Shown here piece by piece: positions 55,314 through 63,321 of a stretch of 64,000 nt of DNA. This DNA is from CAYSGL01 sp964520985 (GTDB lineage Bacteria; Pseudomonadota; Alphaproteobacteria; Micavibrionales; Micavibrionaceae). How positions within the stretch are numbered: position 1 is the stretch's first letter; each line of letters begins with the position of its first letter. The notes beneath the pieces were generated by a model. That model was not told the origin of the DNA, ran no database searches, and worked only from the letters and a program-made list of their open reading frames with translations. The position numbers and the translations under genes are program-made. The stretch lies in contig CAZFPB010000002.1 in the NCBI GenBank assembly GCA_964520985.1, positions 248,001 to 312,000 on the forward strand. The letters run 5' to 3'.

Positions 55314-55641
55314 TGGTTGCTCTCAGTGTGCGTTCACAAAATTTGCATTTGACCACGCTATCTTCAATTATAACCAACTGTTCGTATGGATGAATGCAGT
55401 TTTGCACTAAGCGTCTTCTAAGATCAATTACGTCATCAATCATTGGTGCTTTTAGATTTTGCAATTCTAAAATTTGATCTTCGATAGGTCGCATTTCATC
55501 GATTTTTGTTGTTAAGTTGTTAAACAATCGCAACCATGAAGTTTTCTCACTTCGAGTTGCATGGTTTGAAATCGTTTCTTTTATACGACGTTCGACTGCT
55601 TGCTGTTTTGTTTCATCTTCTGGCTTTTTTCTACGAGACAT
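55297..55641 (-). CDS. small zinc-binding protein between gp44 and gp62, 114 aa
   Basis: Helical N-terminal 85 residues, then CIHPYEQLVIIEDSVVKCKFCERTL (quoted here as CIHPY ... CKFCERTL), a single zinc knuckle. T4 has 62 directly next to 44, so this is an insertion relative to T4. Function unknown. Confidence 0.5.
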   Translation of the reverse strand: MSRRKKPEDETKQQAVERRIKETISNHATRSEKTSWLRLFNNLTTKIDEMRPIEDQILELQNLKAPMIDDVIDLRRRLVQNCIHPYEQLVIIEDSVVKCKFCERTLRATNVKAE

Positions 55642-55653
55642 GACAGTACCTTA

Positions 55654-56589
55654 TTATTGTATTTGTTGTAATTTGATAAACATTGCTGCCGCGTTTATTT
55701 CTCCGTCAGCAACAATCGATGCTTTATATAAGTGATCTGCAATAATAATTATCCCTTCGTCCCAAGCAGATTTATCCTTAAACTTAGGAATATAATGCAG
55801 ATTTTCATACATGAACCGAAATAAAGCTTCCCATTCGTCTCCTGTTACAGACGAACATACTAACAATCGAGCATCATTCCACTTATTTTGTTTCAATAAA
55901 TCTAACAAAGACAATTGCCAGTCGGTTGTCGAGCTTGCTGTCGTTGGAGATTGGCAAACTCCTGATGTGCTATATCGCTGTAGTTGATTTATGATTTTAC
56001 GAACATCAGGATAATTCTGGGCAATGTGTTGATCCAATACTTCCAACGAAAAGTCTATATTTTCGCTACTTAATATGATTGCACACATTTCTGTGATATC
56101 ATCAACTAATGGCGCTTTGAACGAAAAATCTTGACATCTGGATTTAATGGCTGGGATCAATCGGTGTTCATAATTGCACGTGAGAATAAAACGAACGTTA
56201 TCGTGATATTCTTCCATTAATCGACGAAGAATTGCTTGGCCTGGTTGTGATATGTGGTCAGCTTCTTCAAGAAGCATAATTTTGAATTGACCAAAAGGTG
56301 CTGTTGATGCAAAGTTTTTAATCTTCTCTCTCATCACCTCGACTGAATTTTCATCAGATGCGTTAATAACTGATACGTCAAAATCATGATCAATTACGTT
56401 TAATGAATTGATTAAAATTTGGGCAATTGCTGTTTTACCAGATCCTTGAGTACCATGTAACAGCAAATGAGGAATTGATTGATTCTGGACCATGTTACGA
56501 AATGCTTGTTCATGGTCTTTATTGTGAAAGATGTAATCGTCTAACGTTTTAGGGCGATATTTTTCAACCCATAATGCATGTGCAGCCAT
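55654..56589 (-). CDS. 44: clamp-loader large subunit, gp44-like AAA+ ATPase
   Basis: EKYRPKTLDDYIF start, Walker A GTQGSGKTA (about residue 46), Walker B IMLLEEADH, the SRC motif IKSRCQDF and a C-terminal collar. Length 311 versus 319 in T4 gp44. The ATPase loads the gp45 clamp. SD GGAG follows the strong hairpin at 56601. Confidence 0.9.
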   Translation of the reverse strand: MAAHALWVEKYRPKTLDDYIFHNKDHEQAFRNMVQNQSIPHLLLHGTQGSGKTAIAQILINSLNVIDHDFDVSVINASDENSVEVMREKIKNFASTAPFGQFKIMLLEEADHISQPGQAILRRLMEEYHDNVRFILTCNYEHRLIPAIKSRCQDFSFKAPLVDDITEMCAIILSSENIDFSLEVLDQHIAQNYPDVRKIINQLQRYSTSGVCQSPTTASSTTDWQLSLLDLLKQNKWNDARLLVCSSVTGDEWEALFRFMYENLHYIPKFKDKSAWDEGIIIIADHLYKASIVADGEINAAAMFIKLQQIQ

Positions 56590-56600
56590 TATTATTCTCC

Positions 56601-56637
56601 ATATTCTGATGTTGCAATATACACAACATCAGAATAT
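56601..56637 (-). terminator. 14-bp perfect hairpin before the gp44 gene
   Basis: ATATTCTGATGTTG (56601-56614) pairs with CAACATCAGAATAT (56624-56637), loop of 9. Lies between the membrane-protein gene and the gp44 ATG; terminator or attenuator. Confidence 0.65.
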
Positions 56638-56645
56638 AGATCAAC

Positions 56646-57629
56646 TTAGCTCATGTGTGTGATTAATCCATGACGTCGAAGAACAGCTTTAATTACTTCA
56701 AAATCTTGTTCTTCTTGAGCTGTTTTATTGCTAATTATCTTCAACTCATCATATGCCTTAACCAATTCAGCAACATCTTTAATGTTAATGTTTTGCAACA
56801 TAGGGTCATTAAGCAATGGGGTTTCTATATCTGTTTCCACATCAAGTTGCTCAGGGGCGACTATTACGTTAGATGACAGTCTAACATCTTCATGCTCCGG
56901 AGTTGGTTCTATAACTTTCTCTTTCTGTTGTTTGAGCTTTTCTTTTTCCTCTTTACGAACACGCAATGCAATGTTCACAGCAAGTGTTAAAGCCACAGCC
57001 ATCGGATCAAACGCAAAGATGATAATGTAAATTAAATACATCGTTGCGTTGTCAGTGTCTAATTCGAATACCTTAGCGAGATATACAATCGGACCAACAT
57101 GTGCTTCTGTGTGAATCTGCTTTTGTTTAATCTCTGATATTTCAATATCAAGCTGGTTTATTCGATTAGTAACGTGTTCTTGTTCTGTTTTGAACTGTCG
57201 AGCTAATCGTTCTCTTGCTGATACATACGTGGTCGGAAGTGTTGATATCTGTTTATCAATCTCAGCTTTTCTAGCTAAGTGACGATCTTTTTCTTCTGTC
57301 TTTAATGCAATTTGAGCTTCCATTTCTTTCAGCGGAATCATATCAGATTGATATCCAGCTGTCAGATAACCTAAAATACCAGTTGACGTTAACAACATTA
57401 ATGCTGCTATACCGATAAACAAGTATGTTTTAAGTAAAAAACCTGTATGTTTCCAATATCTGTACAGATACGAGGCGGCCACTAGCTTACCCAGTTCTAA
57501 TGAACCGCCCATTATAACAACAGACCAAAACGCGCCCGCAAAGATATGGGCAAGACCATATACACTAAAGAATGCAGCAGATACTGCAATTGCTGTAGCA
57601 GCTAACATTAATACGGCTATGAATACCAT
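56646..57629 (-). CDS. polytopic membrane protein with coiled coil, 327 aa
   Basis: Four N-terminal hydrophobic segments (about residues 4-20, 25-50, 65-88, 190-220) and a long Lys/Glu coiled coil (residues 95-165). The FDPMAVALTLAVNIALR helix is typical of the conserved membrane proteins of T4-type marine phages. Function unknown; in the replication region it could anchor complexes at the membrane. Confidence 0.6.
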   Translation of the reverse strand: MVFIAVLMLAATAIAVSAAFFSVYGLAHIFAGAFWSVVIMGGSLELGKLVAASYLYRYWKHTGFLLKTYLFIGIAALMLLTSTGILGYLTAGYQSDMIPLKEMEAQIALKTEEKDRHLARKAEIDKQISTLPTTYVSARERLARQFKTEQEHVTNRINQLDIEISEIKQKQIHTEAHVGPIVYLAKVFELDTDNATMYLIYIIIFAFDPMAVALTLAVNIALRVRKEEKEKLKQQKEKVIEPTPEHEDVRLSSNVIVAPEQLDVETDIETPLLNDPMLQNINIKDVAELVKAYDELKIISNKTAQEEQDFEVIKAVLRRHGLITHMS

Positions 57630-57635
57630 TAGTTT

Positions 57636-57950
57636 TTACACCTTATCTTCAGGATAACGATATGCTAACAGCTGTGTTTCATCTGTCTTCCACATTCGTT
57701 CGCCTTCAAATACAAAACCATGAGTCCATCGTAGAGCTTCAATTAGAATCTCACATCCAGGTTCACGTAAAATATCTGAACAATCAGGACCAAGTGCTAC
57801 AATTGTAGCCCATCTATGAGTTTTTGCACTGTTATCGTGATGTCCTGGCAAAGATAAACCATAGCTAGTCGTTTCCATGAACTCGCCTTTTTTGTTTACC
57901 TTATCCATAAACTTAAAAATGATATTATTTCGAATTGGAGCAATACGCAT
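57636..57950 (-). CDS. GroES/gp31-like co-chaperonin, 104 aa
   Basis: PIRNNIIFKFMD at the N-terminus, a mobile-loop-like GLSLPG, WATIVALGPDCSD, PGCEILIEALRW and a final LLAYRY strand follow the Cpn10 order (about 97-111 aa). T4 gp31 replaces GroES for folding the capsid protein gp23 by GroEL. The insertion in the mobile-loop region makes it gp31-like. It overlaps no gene and starts 5 bases after the next gene's stop. Confidence 0.75.
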   Translation of the reverse strand: MRIAPIRNNIIFKFMDKVNKKGEFMETTSYGLSLPGHHDNSAKTHRWATIVALGPDCSDILREPGCEILIEALRWTHGFVFEGERMWKTDETQLLAYRYPEDKV

Positions 57951-57955
57951 TGGAA

Positions 57956-58177
57956 TTACTTCTCCTGTTCCTGTTCTACTGTTTGTACATCGTTAATGTT
58001 TGGTGATTGAGTAGCCACTTCAGCTTTAGCACGCTTTAAACGGCGCTTCAGTTTGTTGTCAATGAAAGATTCACGAGCAGCAACTGCTACTGATTTTGGA
58101 GCTGCTGCAATTTGGTTTTTGATTTTGAAATAGTCAAAATCAACCATTTCACCTTTGGCGCTACGTACTTTCGACAT
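57956..58177 (-). CDS. conserved small T4-type phage protein, 73 aa
   Basis: KVRSAKGEMVDFDYFKIKNQ, IAAAPK and FIDNKLKRRLKRAK mark a small basic protein seen in many T4-type genomes (pattern memory), perhaps a virion or scaffold part. Late promoter upstream and AGGAG SD. Function unknown. Confidence 0.55.
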   Translation of the reverse strand: MSKVRSAKGEMVDFDYFKIKNQIAAAPKSVAVAARESFIDNKLKRRLKRAKAEVATQSPNINDVQTVEQEQEK

Positions 58178-58205
58178 ATCAATGTTCTCCTACTTTAAGC
58201 AAAAG

Positions 58206-58213
58206 TATTTATG
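58206..58213 (-). promoter_or_regulatory. T4-type late promoter
   Basis: Minus-strand CATAAATA, 29 bases before ATG 58177. Confidence 0.6.
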
Positions 58214-58219
58214 AACACT

Positions 58220-58750
58220 TTAATTACGTATAAATTCAGCTACATCTAAATCATATGCGTAACTATCGACGTCGTGCATACCAATGGCAAATAACAAATA
58301 AGACGAAACGCTACTACCTCGCCCAACTCCATACGGCTGATTATTCGATTGTAACGTTTCTACAATGTAGATAATCGCCCGCACGAAATATTCCAATCCA
58401 CTTTCAAGATATAGATATATTTCTTGAGCTAACCTATATTCTCGACTTTCAATTTGGTCTAAATCGTACCGTTCAACAATTTCTGCATGTTTTGTGGAAA
58501 CATAGTCAATTATATCCAAATCTTGATAATATTGCGGTATGTTCCACACTACTTGTGGCAGCTGATCGCACTGCGTTTTCTTTTTTATCTTTTGATCGTT
58601 ATCAACTAGTTTGTTAAATGCTTCAACTTCAGCAGTCAATTCGTCAACATACTTAATATCATACGTTGAAACAAATTTGTGAAGTTGATCAAGACGGAAC
58701 GTTGATGTTCCGTCATACCATAACGTTCGATCGTTTAATTGCGTGTTCAC
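58220..58750 (-). CDS. DnaE (Pol III alpha) palm fragment A: GRGS motif
   Basis: The C-terminal 70 residues read RLAQEIYLYLESGLEYFVRAI and PYGVGRGSSVSSYLLFAIG, then DVDSYAYDLDVAEFIRN, matching the DnaE block RL-x-EL..YFLIV, GPGRGSa..SlvaY.LGiT, DPL-x-Y-x-L.FErFlN. It stops exactly where the DIDxDF catalytic motif should start; that motif opens the gene at 51378. No PHP domain. The stop is genuine and is followed by a late promoter. Confidence 0.8.
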   Translation of the reverse strand: MNTQLNDRTLWYDGTSTFRLDQLHKFVSTYDIKYVDELTAEVEAFNKLVDNDQKIKKKTQCDQLPQVVWNIPQYYQDLDIIDYVSTKHAEIVERYDLDQIESREYRLAQEIYLYLESGLEYFVRAIIYIVETLQSNNQPYGVGRGSSVSSYLLFAIGMHDVDSYAYDLDVAEFIRN

Positions 58751-59187
58751 ATGAATGAGCTTAGGTAAGGTGTTCCACCAGATGTATCAATATTTGGTGT
58801 TTTAACATTACTTACTCCATCAGTAGCGAGTGCTGATGGAGTATTGGTTAATGGAACTGGTGAAAATGCAAGAGTTGAACCCATGGTTGAATTTTCAACA
58901 ACAATCGTTTTGTTAGAATCCTCATACTGATCTACATGATATTGAGGCTCTACTGGTTGATGTTGTGGAGCGTATCGAGCAGGACCTTGTGGATACTGTT
59001 GGTAGTTAACAGCTGGAACTGGATGTAATGGAACATCCTGGAGAGACATAATCTTTTTCAGGATTTTGTCCCACTGTGCTTTTGATGGTGTCCAATCGTC
59101 ATCTTGCATTTCAAGAACACCACTTAACCACGCTTGAAATTCTTTCACTGAAATTCGTTGTTCTTCGTTTTGTTGATCTTTTGACAT
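58747..59187 (-). CDS. hypothetical protein, 146 aa
   Basis: Not recognised. Helical N-terminal 45 residues (FQAWLSGVLEMQDDDW), then a Gln/Pro/Tyr-rich low-complexity region. Overlaps the start of the palm-A gene by 4 bases, so the two are coupled. Confidence 0.5.
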   Translation of the reverse strand: MSKDQQNEEQRISVKEFQAWLSGVLEMQDDDWTPSKAQWDKILKKIMSLQDVPLHPVPAVNYQQYPQGPARYAPQHQPVEPQYHVDQYEDSNKTIVVENSTMGSTLAFSPVPLTNTPSALATDGVSNVKTPNIDTSGGTPYLSSFM

Positions 59188-59196
59188 AAAAACCTC

Positions 59197-59682
59197 TTAG
59201 ATAATATCGCCGACAATGCAATCTTTTAAATACTTATTATATCCATCAGACGGGGCAATATTAACCCATTCGTTAGGCCCGATTGGATGACACAACATTT
59301 GATGTTTATTCAATGCTGGAGCTACGTTTTTAAAATCGGGTAACAAGTTAGTTACTGAAATAGTAGCAGGTTGAACTGTCATCATATTGGTTCCGTATAC
59401 CAATGCTGTAAATTCTCTGCCAATAGCTCTACGTATTTCAATTACGTCTAATTGAGATGTATCTCTGTCAAAAACGAGAATATTCCACATGGCTGGAACA
59501 ACAAATTCAAACCCATTGATGCACACTTGTAAAGAATCACAAATAATTTCTTCAAATACATTCAAGGGAGCTAATGTGTAATCTAGCATTGTTAAATCTA
59601 GCACCCACATGTGATCACATGTGGTAGGAGTATGAATACTGTCTATGATTACAGGATTAGTTTGATCATCAAATAAAAGCAT
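59197..59682 (-). CDS. hypothetical protein, 161 aa
   Basis: Not recognised. Beta-rich with several Cys. It shows VVPAMWNILVFDRDTSQLD and ends YLKDCIVGDII. Between UvsW and the palm-A operon, transcribed toward the latter. Soluble. Confidence 0.5.
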   Translation of the reverse strand: MLLFDDQTNPVIIDSIHTPTTCDHMWVLDLTMLDYTLAPLNVFEEIICDSLQVCINGFEFVVPAMWNILVFDRDTSQLDVIEIRRAIGREFTALVYGTNMMTVQPATISVTNLLPDFKNVAPALNKHQMLCHPIGPNEWVNIAPSDGYNKYLKDCIVGDII

Positions 59683-59716
59683 CTTGTTACCTTATTATTA
59701 TTTTTGACATGATACT

Positions 59717-59741
59717 ATAGTTGGATTGGGTATCCAACTAT
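59717..59741 (-). other. 10-bp hairpin between UvsW and the gene at 59197
   Basis: ATAGTTGGAT (59717-59726) pairs with ATCCAACTAT (59732-59741). Probably a terminator or processing site of the uvsW transcript; no U-tract. Confidence 0.5.
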
Positions 59742-61234
59742 TCAGTGTATTTTATTTTGTGCTGTTTGTATGGATATTGAGCTTCTTTGTAATATTTGAT
59801 TCGATCGTTTAAATGCTTACGACTAAATTTAAGATCACTACAAATATCTGATATGTTCACGCATGTTTTATCATCAGCGCGGCGCAATCCTCTACCAATA
59901 GACTGAATTACTCGTGTGAAAGATTTTCCAATATCTATTAACGTTAAATTAAAAATACGAGGAATATCAATACCTGTGCTAGCAATGTGTACTGTAGCAA
60001 TTACAATTAAGTCATCATGTGTTTCAAACAGTTTGTATATCTTTTTGCGTTCAGACGATTTCTTAATGTCTTTCCCGTTTACAAAAATAGCTCCAGGAAT
60101 TTGAGCAGCCAACTTTCTTCCGAACGGAATACTGTCCACTAAGCATAACGTATTACTTTTGTCGCTTGCATCTCGTTGCGCCAGCAAGAAATCTACTATC
60201 CAATCAATTCGATCGATGTTACGCTGCAGATACGATTTCTCCGTCGTATAGTCAGGGAAATATTTATCTTTGAACTGTTTATACGTTGGAGCTTCGCCAA
60301 TTTTAATTTCACTGCAGAATTGTTTATATTCAGCTTCGAAATTTTCTTCTAACACCAGTGTTTGTATATTAGGTTGCGCTAACACACCCAATCGTATTAA
60401 TTCAGCAGCAGTCACTTCATGCCGTATAGGTCCCAGGGCTGCGTGAATCATCATCTGATTCATTTCTTCTTTTGGAAGTGACCCAGTAACACCAAATCGA
60501 TATGCAATAAACCGAGCTGTTGTTGTTAACATCTCATTAAGAACCGGGCCTTGAGCACCATGGCATTCGTCTACGATCAATGCTCCAAATTGTTTCAATA
60601 CTTGCGTATGATTCTGCAATGTTTGCCATGTGCTAACAACGTGTTTATGGTCTAGGTCTTTATTTGCACCACTAAACTCACCTGTATCCAATCCACATAC
60701 AATATACATTGCTTTTGTTTGGTTGATTAAGTCTTCACTGGGAACAATAGTAATGGTTTTTGCACCAACTTGCTCGTATGCGTAGCACGTTGCAGCTGTC
60801 ATTAATGTTTTACCACTGCCTGTACAGCTTAGTAAAATTCCATTTCCTTCACTTATTAGTTTGTTGACACTAATAACTTGATAATCACGCAGGATAATTG
60901 GATTACCTGTGAGTGGATGCAACACGTGACTAAAGATATTCGCATCAATTAAAGGAGGAGATGGTGGTTGTTGAGGGCGTGAATCAACTACATCTATTTG
61001 GTAGCCATAGTTGTCAATGCGACGAACAATATCTTCAATGAAATATAGAAATGAAGTACCATTACGATGAAAGAATCTTTTTTTTCCATCCCATTGTCCT
61101 AATTTGTATTTTGGATTAAAGAAATATCCAGGTGTTAACACGCCATATCGATCATACATCCGATCCATATGATCTTTGTGCAATCCTGTAACTTGTACGT
61201 TGACTTCGTCTTTGATATAAATTGTTGCTTTCAT
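59738..61234 (-). CDS. uvsW: UvsW-like RNA-DNA and DNA helicase
   Basis: An N-terminal domain (residues 1-90, GQWDGKKRF) precedes SF2 helicase motifs: Q-motif-like LRDYQ, Walker A CTGSGKTLM, IIVDECHG (DECH), VTGSLP (motif III), and C-terminal motifs ATVHIASTGIDIPRI and QSIGRGLRR. Length 498 fits T4 UvsW (503). UvsW unwinds R-loops and recombination intermediates and turns off origin-dependent replication. Confidence 0.9.
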   Translation of the reverse strand: MKATIYIKDEVNVQVTGLHKDHMDRMYDRYGVLTPGYFFNPKYKLGQWDGKKRFFHRNGTSFLYFIEDIVRRIDNYGYQIDVVDSRPQQPPSPPLIDANIFSHVLHPLTGNPIILRDYQVISVNKLISEGNGILLSCTGSGKTLMTAATCYAYEQVGAKTITIVPSEDLINQTKAMYIVCGLDTGEFSGANKDLDHKHVVSTWQTLQNHTQVLKQFGALIVDECHGAQGPVLNEMLTTTARFIAYRFGVTGSLPKEEMNQMMIHAALGPIRHEVTAAELIRLGVLAQPNIQTLVLEENFEAEYKQFCSEIKIGEAPTYKQFKDKYFPDYTTEKSYLQRNIDRIDWIVDFLLAQRDASDKSNTLCLVDSIPFGRKLAAQIPGAIFVNGKDIKKSSERKKIYKLFETHDDLIVIATVHIASTGIDIPRIFNLTLIDIGKSFTRVIQSIGRGLRRADDKTCVNISDICSDLKFSRKHLNDRIKYYKEAQYPYKQHKIKYTE

Positions 61235-61239
61235 AATTA

Positions 61240-61698
61240 TTATAATAGGTTATCTTCAATTTGATGAACTCTAGCTTCGACAATATTACGTAAAGCAAAA
61301 CCTCGTGCTTTAAATGCATCAACAATTGCTTTGTATTTGTCTAACACCTCTTCAGCTTCTAACAGCAATTCGTACACGTTAAGATATTCTTGATCGTGGT
61401 CAATATATTTGTCTTTTAATCGATCGCCAAGATCTCGAGAATAATTTTCTGTATATCGCCGCGTCAATTGACCTCTGGTTTTATTGACCATCATAGAAAG
61501 ATACTTAACAACACTTTGAATTTCAGCACGTAACGAATCGTAATAAACAATCCACGTTGCTTGTTCTTTATTAGCGTGCGCGATTGTCTTACCCGCAAGT
61601 GCTAAACGTTCAGGAGCTAAATCAATTTCCCTGTCGAATTTAATTAAGATATCAGTCAAATTTCCGATATCTTTACGTAAATTATTCAGATTACTCAA
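61240..61698 (-). CDS. hypothetical helical protein, 152 aa
   Basis: Not recognised. Almost wholly helical (LRKDIGNLTDILIKFD to VDAFKARGFALRNIV), coiled-coil type. Overlaps the next upstream gene's stop by 4 bases and ends just before uvsW, so a recombination operon partner. Confidence 0.55.
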   Translation of the reverse strand: MSNLNNLRKDIGNLTDILIKFDREIDLAPERLALAGKTIAHANKEQATWIVYYDSLRAEIQSVVKYLSMMVNKTRGQLTRRYTENYSRDLGDRLKDKYIDHDQEYLNVYELLLEAEEVLDKYKAIVDAFKARGFALRNIVEARVHQIEDNLL

Positions 61699-62150
61699 TG
61701 TTTTAATCCTGTTGTGTCTGGAAGCATTTTAATCATTGCATCTTGTTCTGGCGTAAGTACAAAATTGTCTCCATATAACGTATCAATTGTTTGTTGTATG
61801 AAATACGTAATTTCTTCGCAATCCATTACTGCCACTTCGATTGGAATAGCAACAGTGAAATCGCGTTCTAACGACTTTTGCTCTTTTGAAATCTTTTGTA
61901 CAAGTTCAGGTATACTTTCTAATGACGAATACTCAACCGATCCAGAAAGTACAATAGAATGGTCTTCAATTAAGTACAAAGATGTTAAAGTCAAATGGGT
62001 TTCATCTGCATTAAACAAATTGCAAACACTGTCAATTAATGGTTCAATCATATCAACAATATCACTAGTTGCCGCCTCAATTACTTGATTACGGATTTCA
62101 AATAGCTCTTTGATTTTATCTACACGTTCTTGCATTATTGCTGACTCCAT
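61695..62150 (-). CDS. hypothetical protein, 151 aa
   Basis: Not recognised. Helical start, beta-rich centre (TLTSLYLIEDHSIVLSG), acidic. It overlaps the nucleotidyltransferase gene by 16 bases; the operon continues into uvsW. Confidence 0.55.
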   Translation of the reverse strand: MESAIMQERVDKIKELFEIRNQVIEAATSDIVDMIEPLIDSVCNLFNADETHLTLTSLYLIEDHSIVLSGSVEYSSLESIPELVQKISKEQKSLERDFTVAIPIEVAVMDCEEITYFIQQTIDTLYGDNFVLTPEQDAMIKMLPDTTGLKH

Positions 62151-63229
62151 ACTAGGTCTTGAACTTTCATGATTGTGTCGCTTGCTAAATCCAAATTTGG
62201 ACGCTTAGGTAATTTAGTTTTGTGGTACAGTTCATCACGGATGTATTTGTCAGTACGTTCAGCATATTCGATCAACTCTTCGTACGACCATGACCCATTT
62301 CTAATGCTTAATAATTCTTGAGCATCGTCACGTTTTACATGTACTACACCTTCCGTTAGAATTTCGACACCCATGCGAAGTAACCTAACTAAATGCATAG
62401 CATGTTTAGTGTCAAATCCATATTTTTCTTCTAATTCACTACGGGATTTGTTGCGATTCTTTTTCCAATCCCAATATTGATTCCAGCGAACAAGATCTTC
62501 TTTATATACCTCAATATTAAATTTGACAATATAATCAGGTTTAATTCGTCGTTCCATAAAAAATTTAGGAAATTTCGAACTAAGCCACGTAGGTTCATAG
62601 TGTTTAAAGTCATTGTTGAATACAGTATTTAACGTCATATCATCAGAAAACGTTTGATAACCTTCTGCTTTGTATACACCATATACGTTATTGGAATATG
62701 GTACCAACCTATAGTTATCTCTATAATCTCTAAGATCGATTTTAAATTTTTTCTCTTCAGTGAAACTATGAAGCAATGTCACATAATCAATTTGCACTGG
62801 TGGTTGTTCGGGCTGGGGATTGCTGATCCATTTATTGTGCCCTTTAATTCTTTTCAATTGAGCTAATGCATAACCACTAGTGGTAAATGCAGCTTTCGAC
62901 GACAGCAAGTCTTGACGAACAGATTGTAACATGTCAAAAGCAGGAGTTTTATGTACTATGTCAGCATCATCCGTCCATAACAATTCAATGATGTTAGGGT
63001 TACAATTTGTGTATAATGTCATAAACTGACATAGCTCGTAGAATTTGGTGTCTTCGTCTTGTTCGACAGACTGTTCTTTGATGGTAAAGAATGGAGTGTG
63101 AATACAACGGCGAGGTGCCACGAAGATTCCACGGAAATCTACATCAGACGTTGGCAATGCAGTTCCATATGCACGACTACCTGCATACATTTTGGAGATT
63201 AGAGTACTTTGTTCAAATAAAGATGGCAT
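62135..63229 (-). CDS. predicted nucleotidyltransferase (COG3541 type)
   Basis: The N-terminus has KMYAGSRAYGTALPTSDVDFRGIFV, quoted here in two parts: GSRAYGT (G-S core) and TSDVDFRGIFV (D-x-D metal site). KFYELCQFM and NPNIIELLWTDD follow, the pattern of YcgL-like nucleotidyltransferases found in T4-type phages. The target (tRNA, protein or nucleotide) is unknown. Length 364 is as expected for the phage family. Confidence 0.75.
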   Translation of the reverse strand: MPSLFEQSTLISKMYAGSRAYGTALPTSDVDFRGIFVAPRRCIHTPFFTIKEQSVEQDEDTKFYELCQFMTLYTNCNPNIIELLWTDDADIVHKTPAFDMLQSVRQDLLSSKAAFTTSGYALAQLKRIKGHNKWISNPQPEQPPVQIDYVTLLHSFTEEKKFKIDLRDYRDNYRLVPYSNNVYGVYKAEGYQTFSDDMTLNTVFNNDFKHYEPTWLSSKFPKFFMERRIKPDYIVKFNIEVYKEDLVRWNQYWDWKKNRNKSRSELEEKYGFDTKHAMHLVRLLRMGVEILTEGVVHVKRDDAQELLSIRNGSWSYEELIEYAERTDKYIRDELYHKTKLPKRPNLDLASDTIMKVQDLVWSQQ

Positions 63230-63299
63230 AATAATTCCTATTATTATCGTTCAATAATAATGATCAACTATTTTGGGTATCAATACAACAAAAAAAAAG

Positions 63300-63321
63300 A
63301 AAGGCGGATTACTCCGCCTTT
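63300..63321 (-). terminator. rho-independent terminator of uvsX
   Basis: Minus-strand AAAGGCGGA, GTAA, TCCGCCTTT, then CTTTTTTTTT. The stop codon of uvsX is in the loop. Confidence 0.85.
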
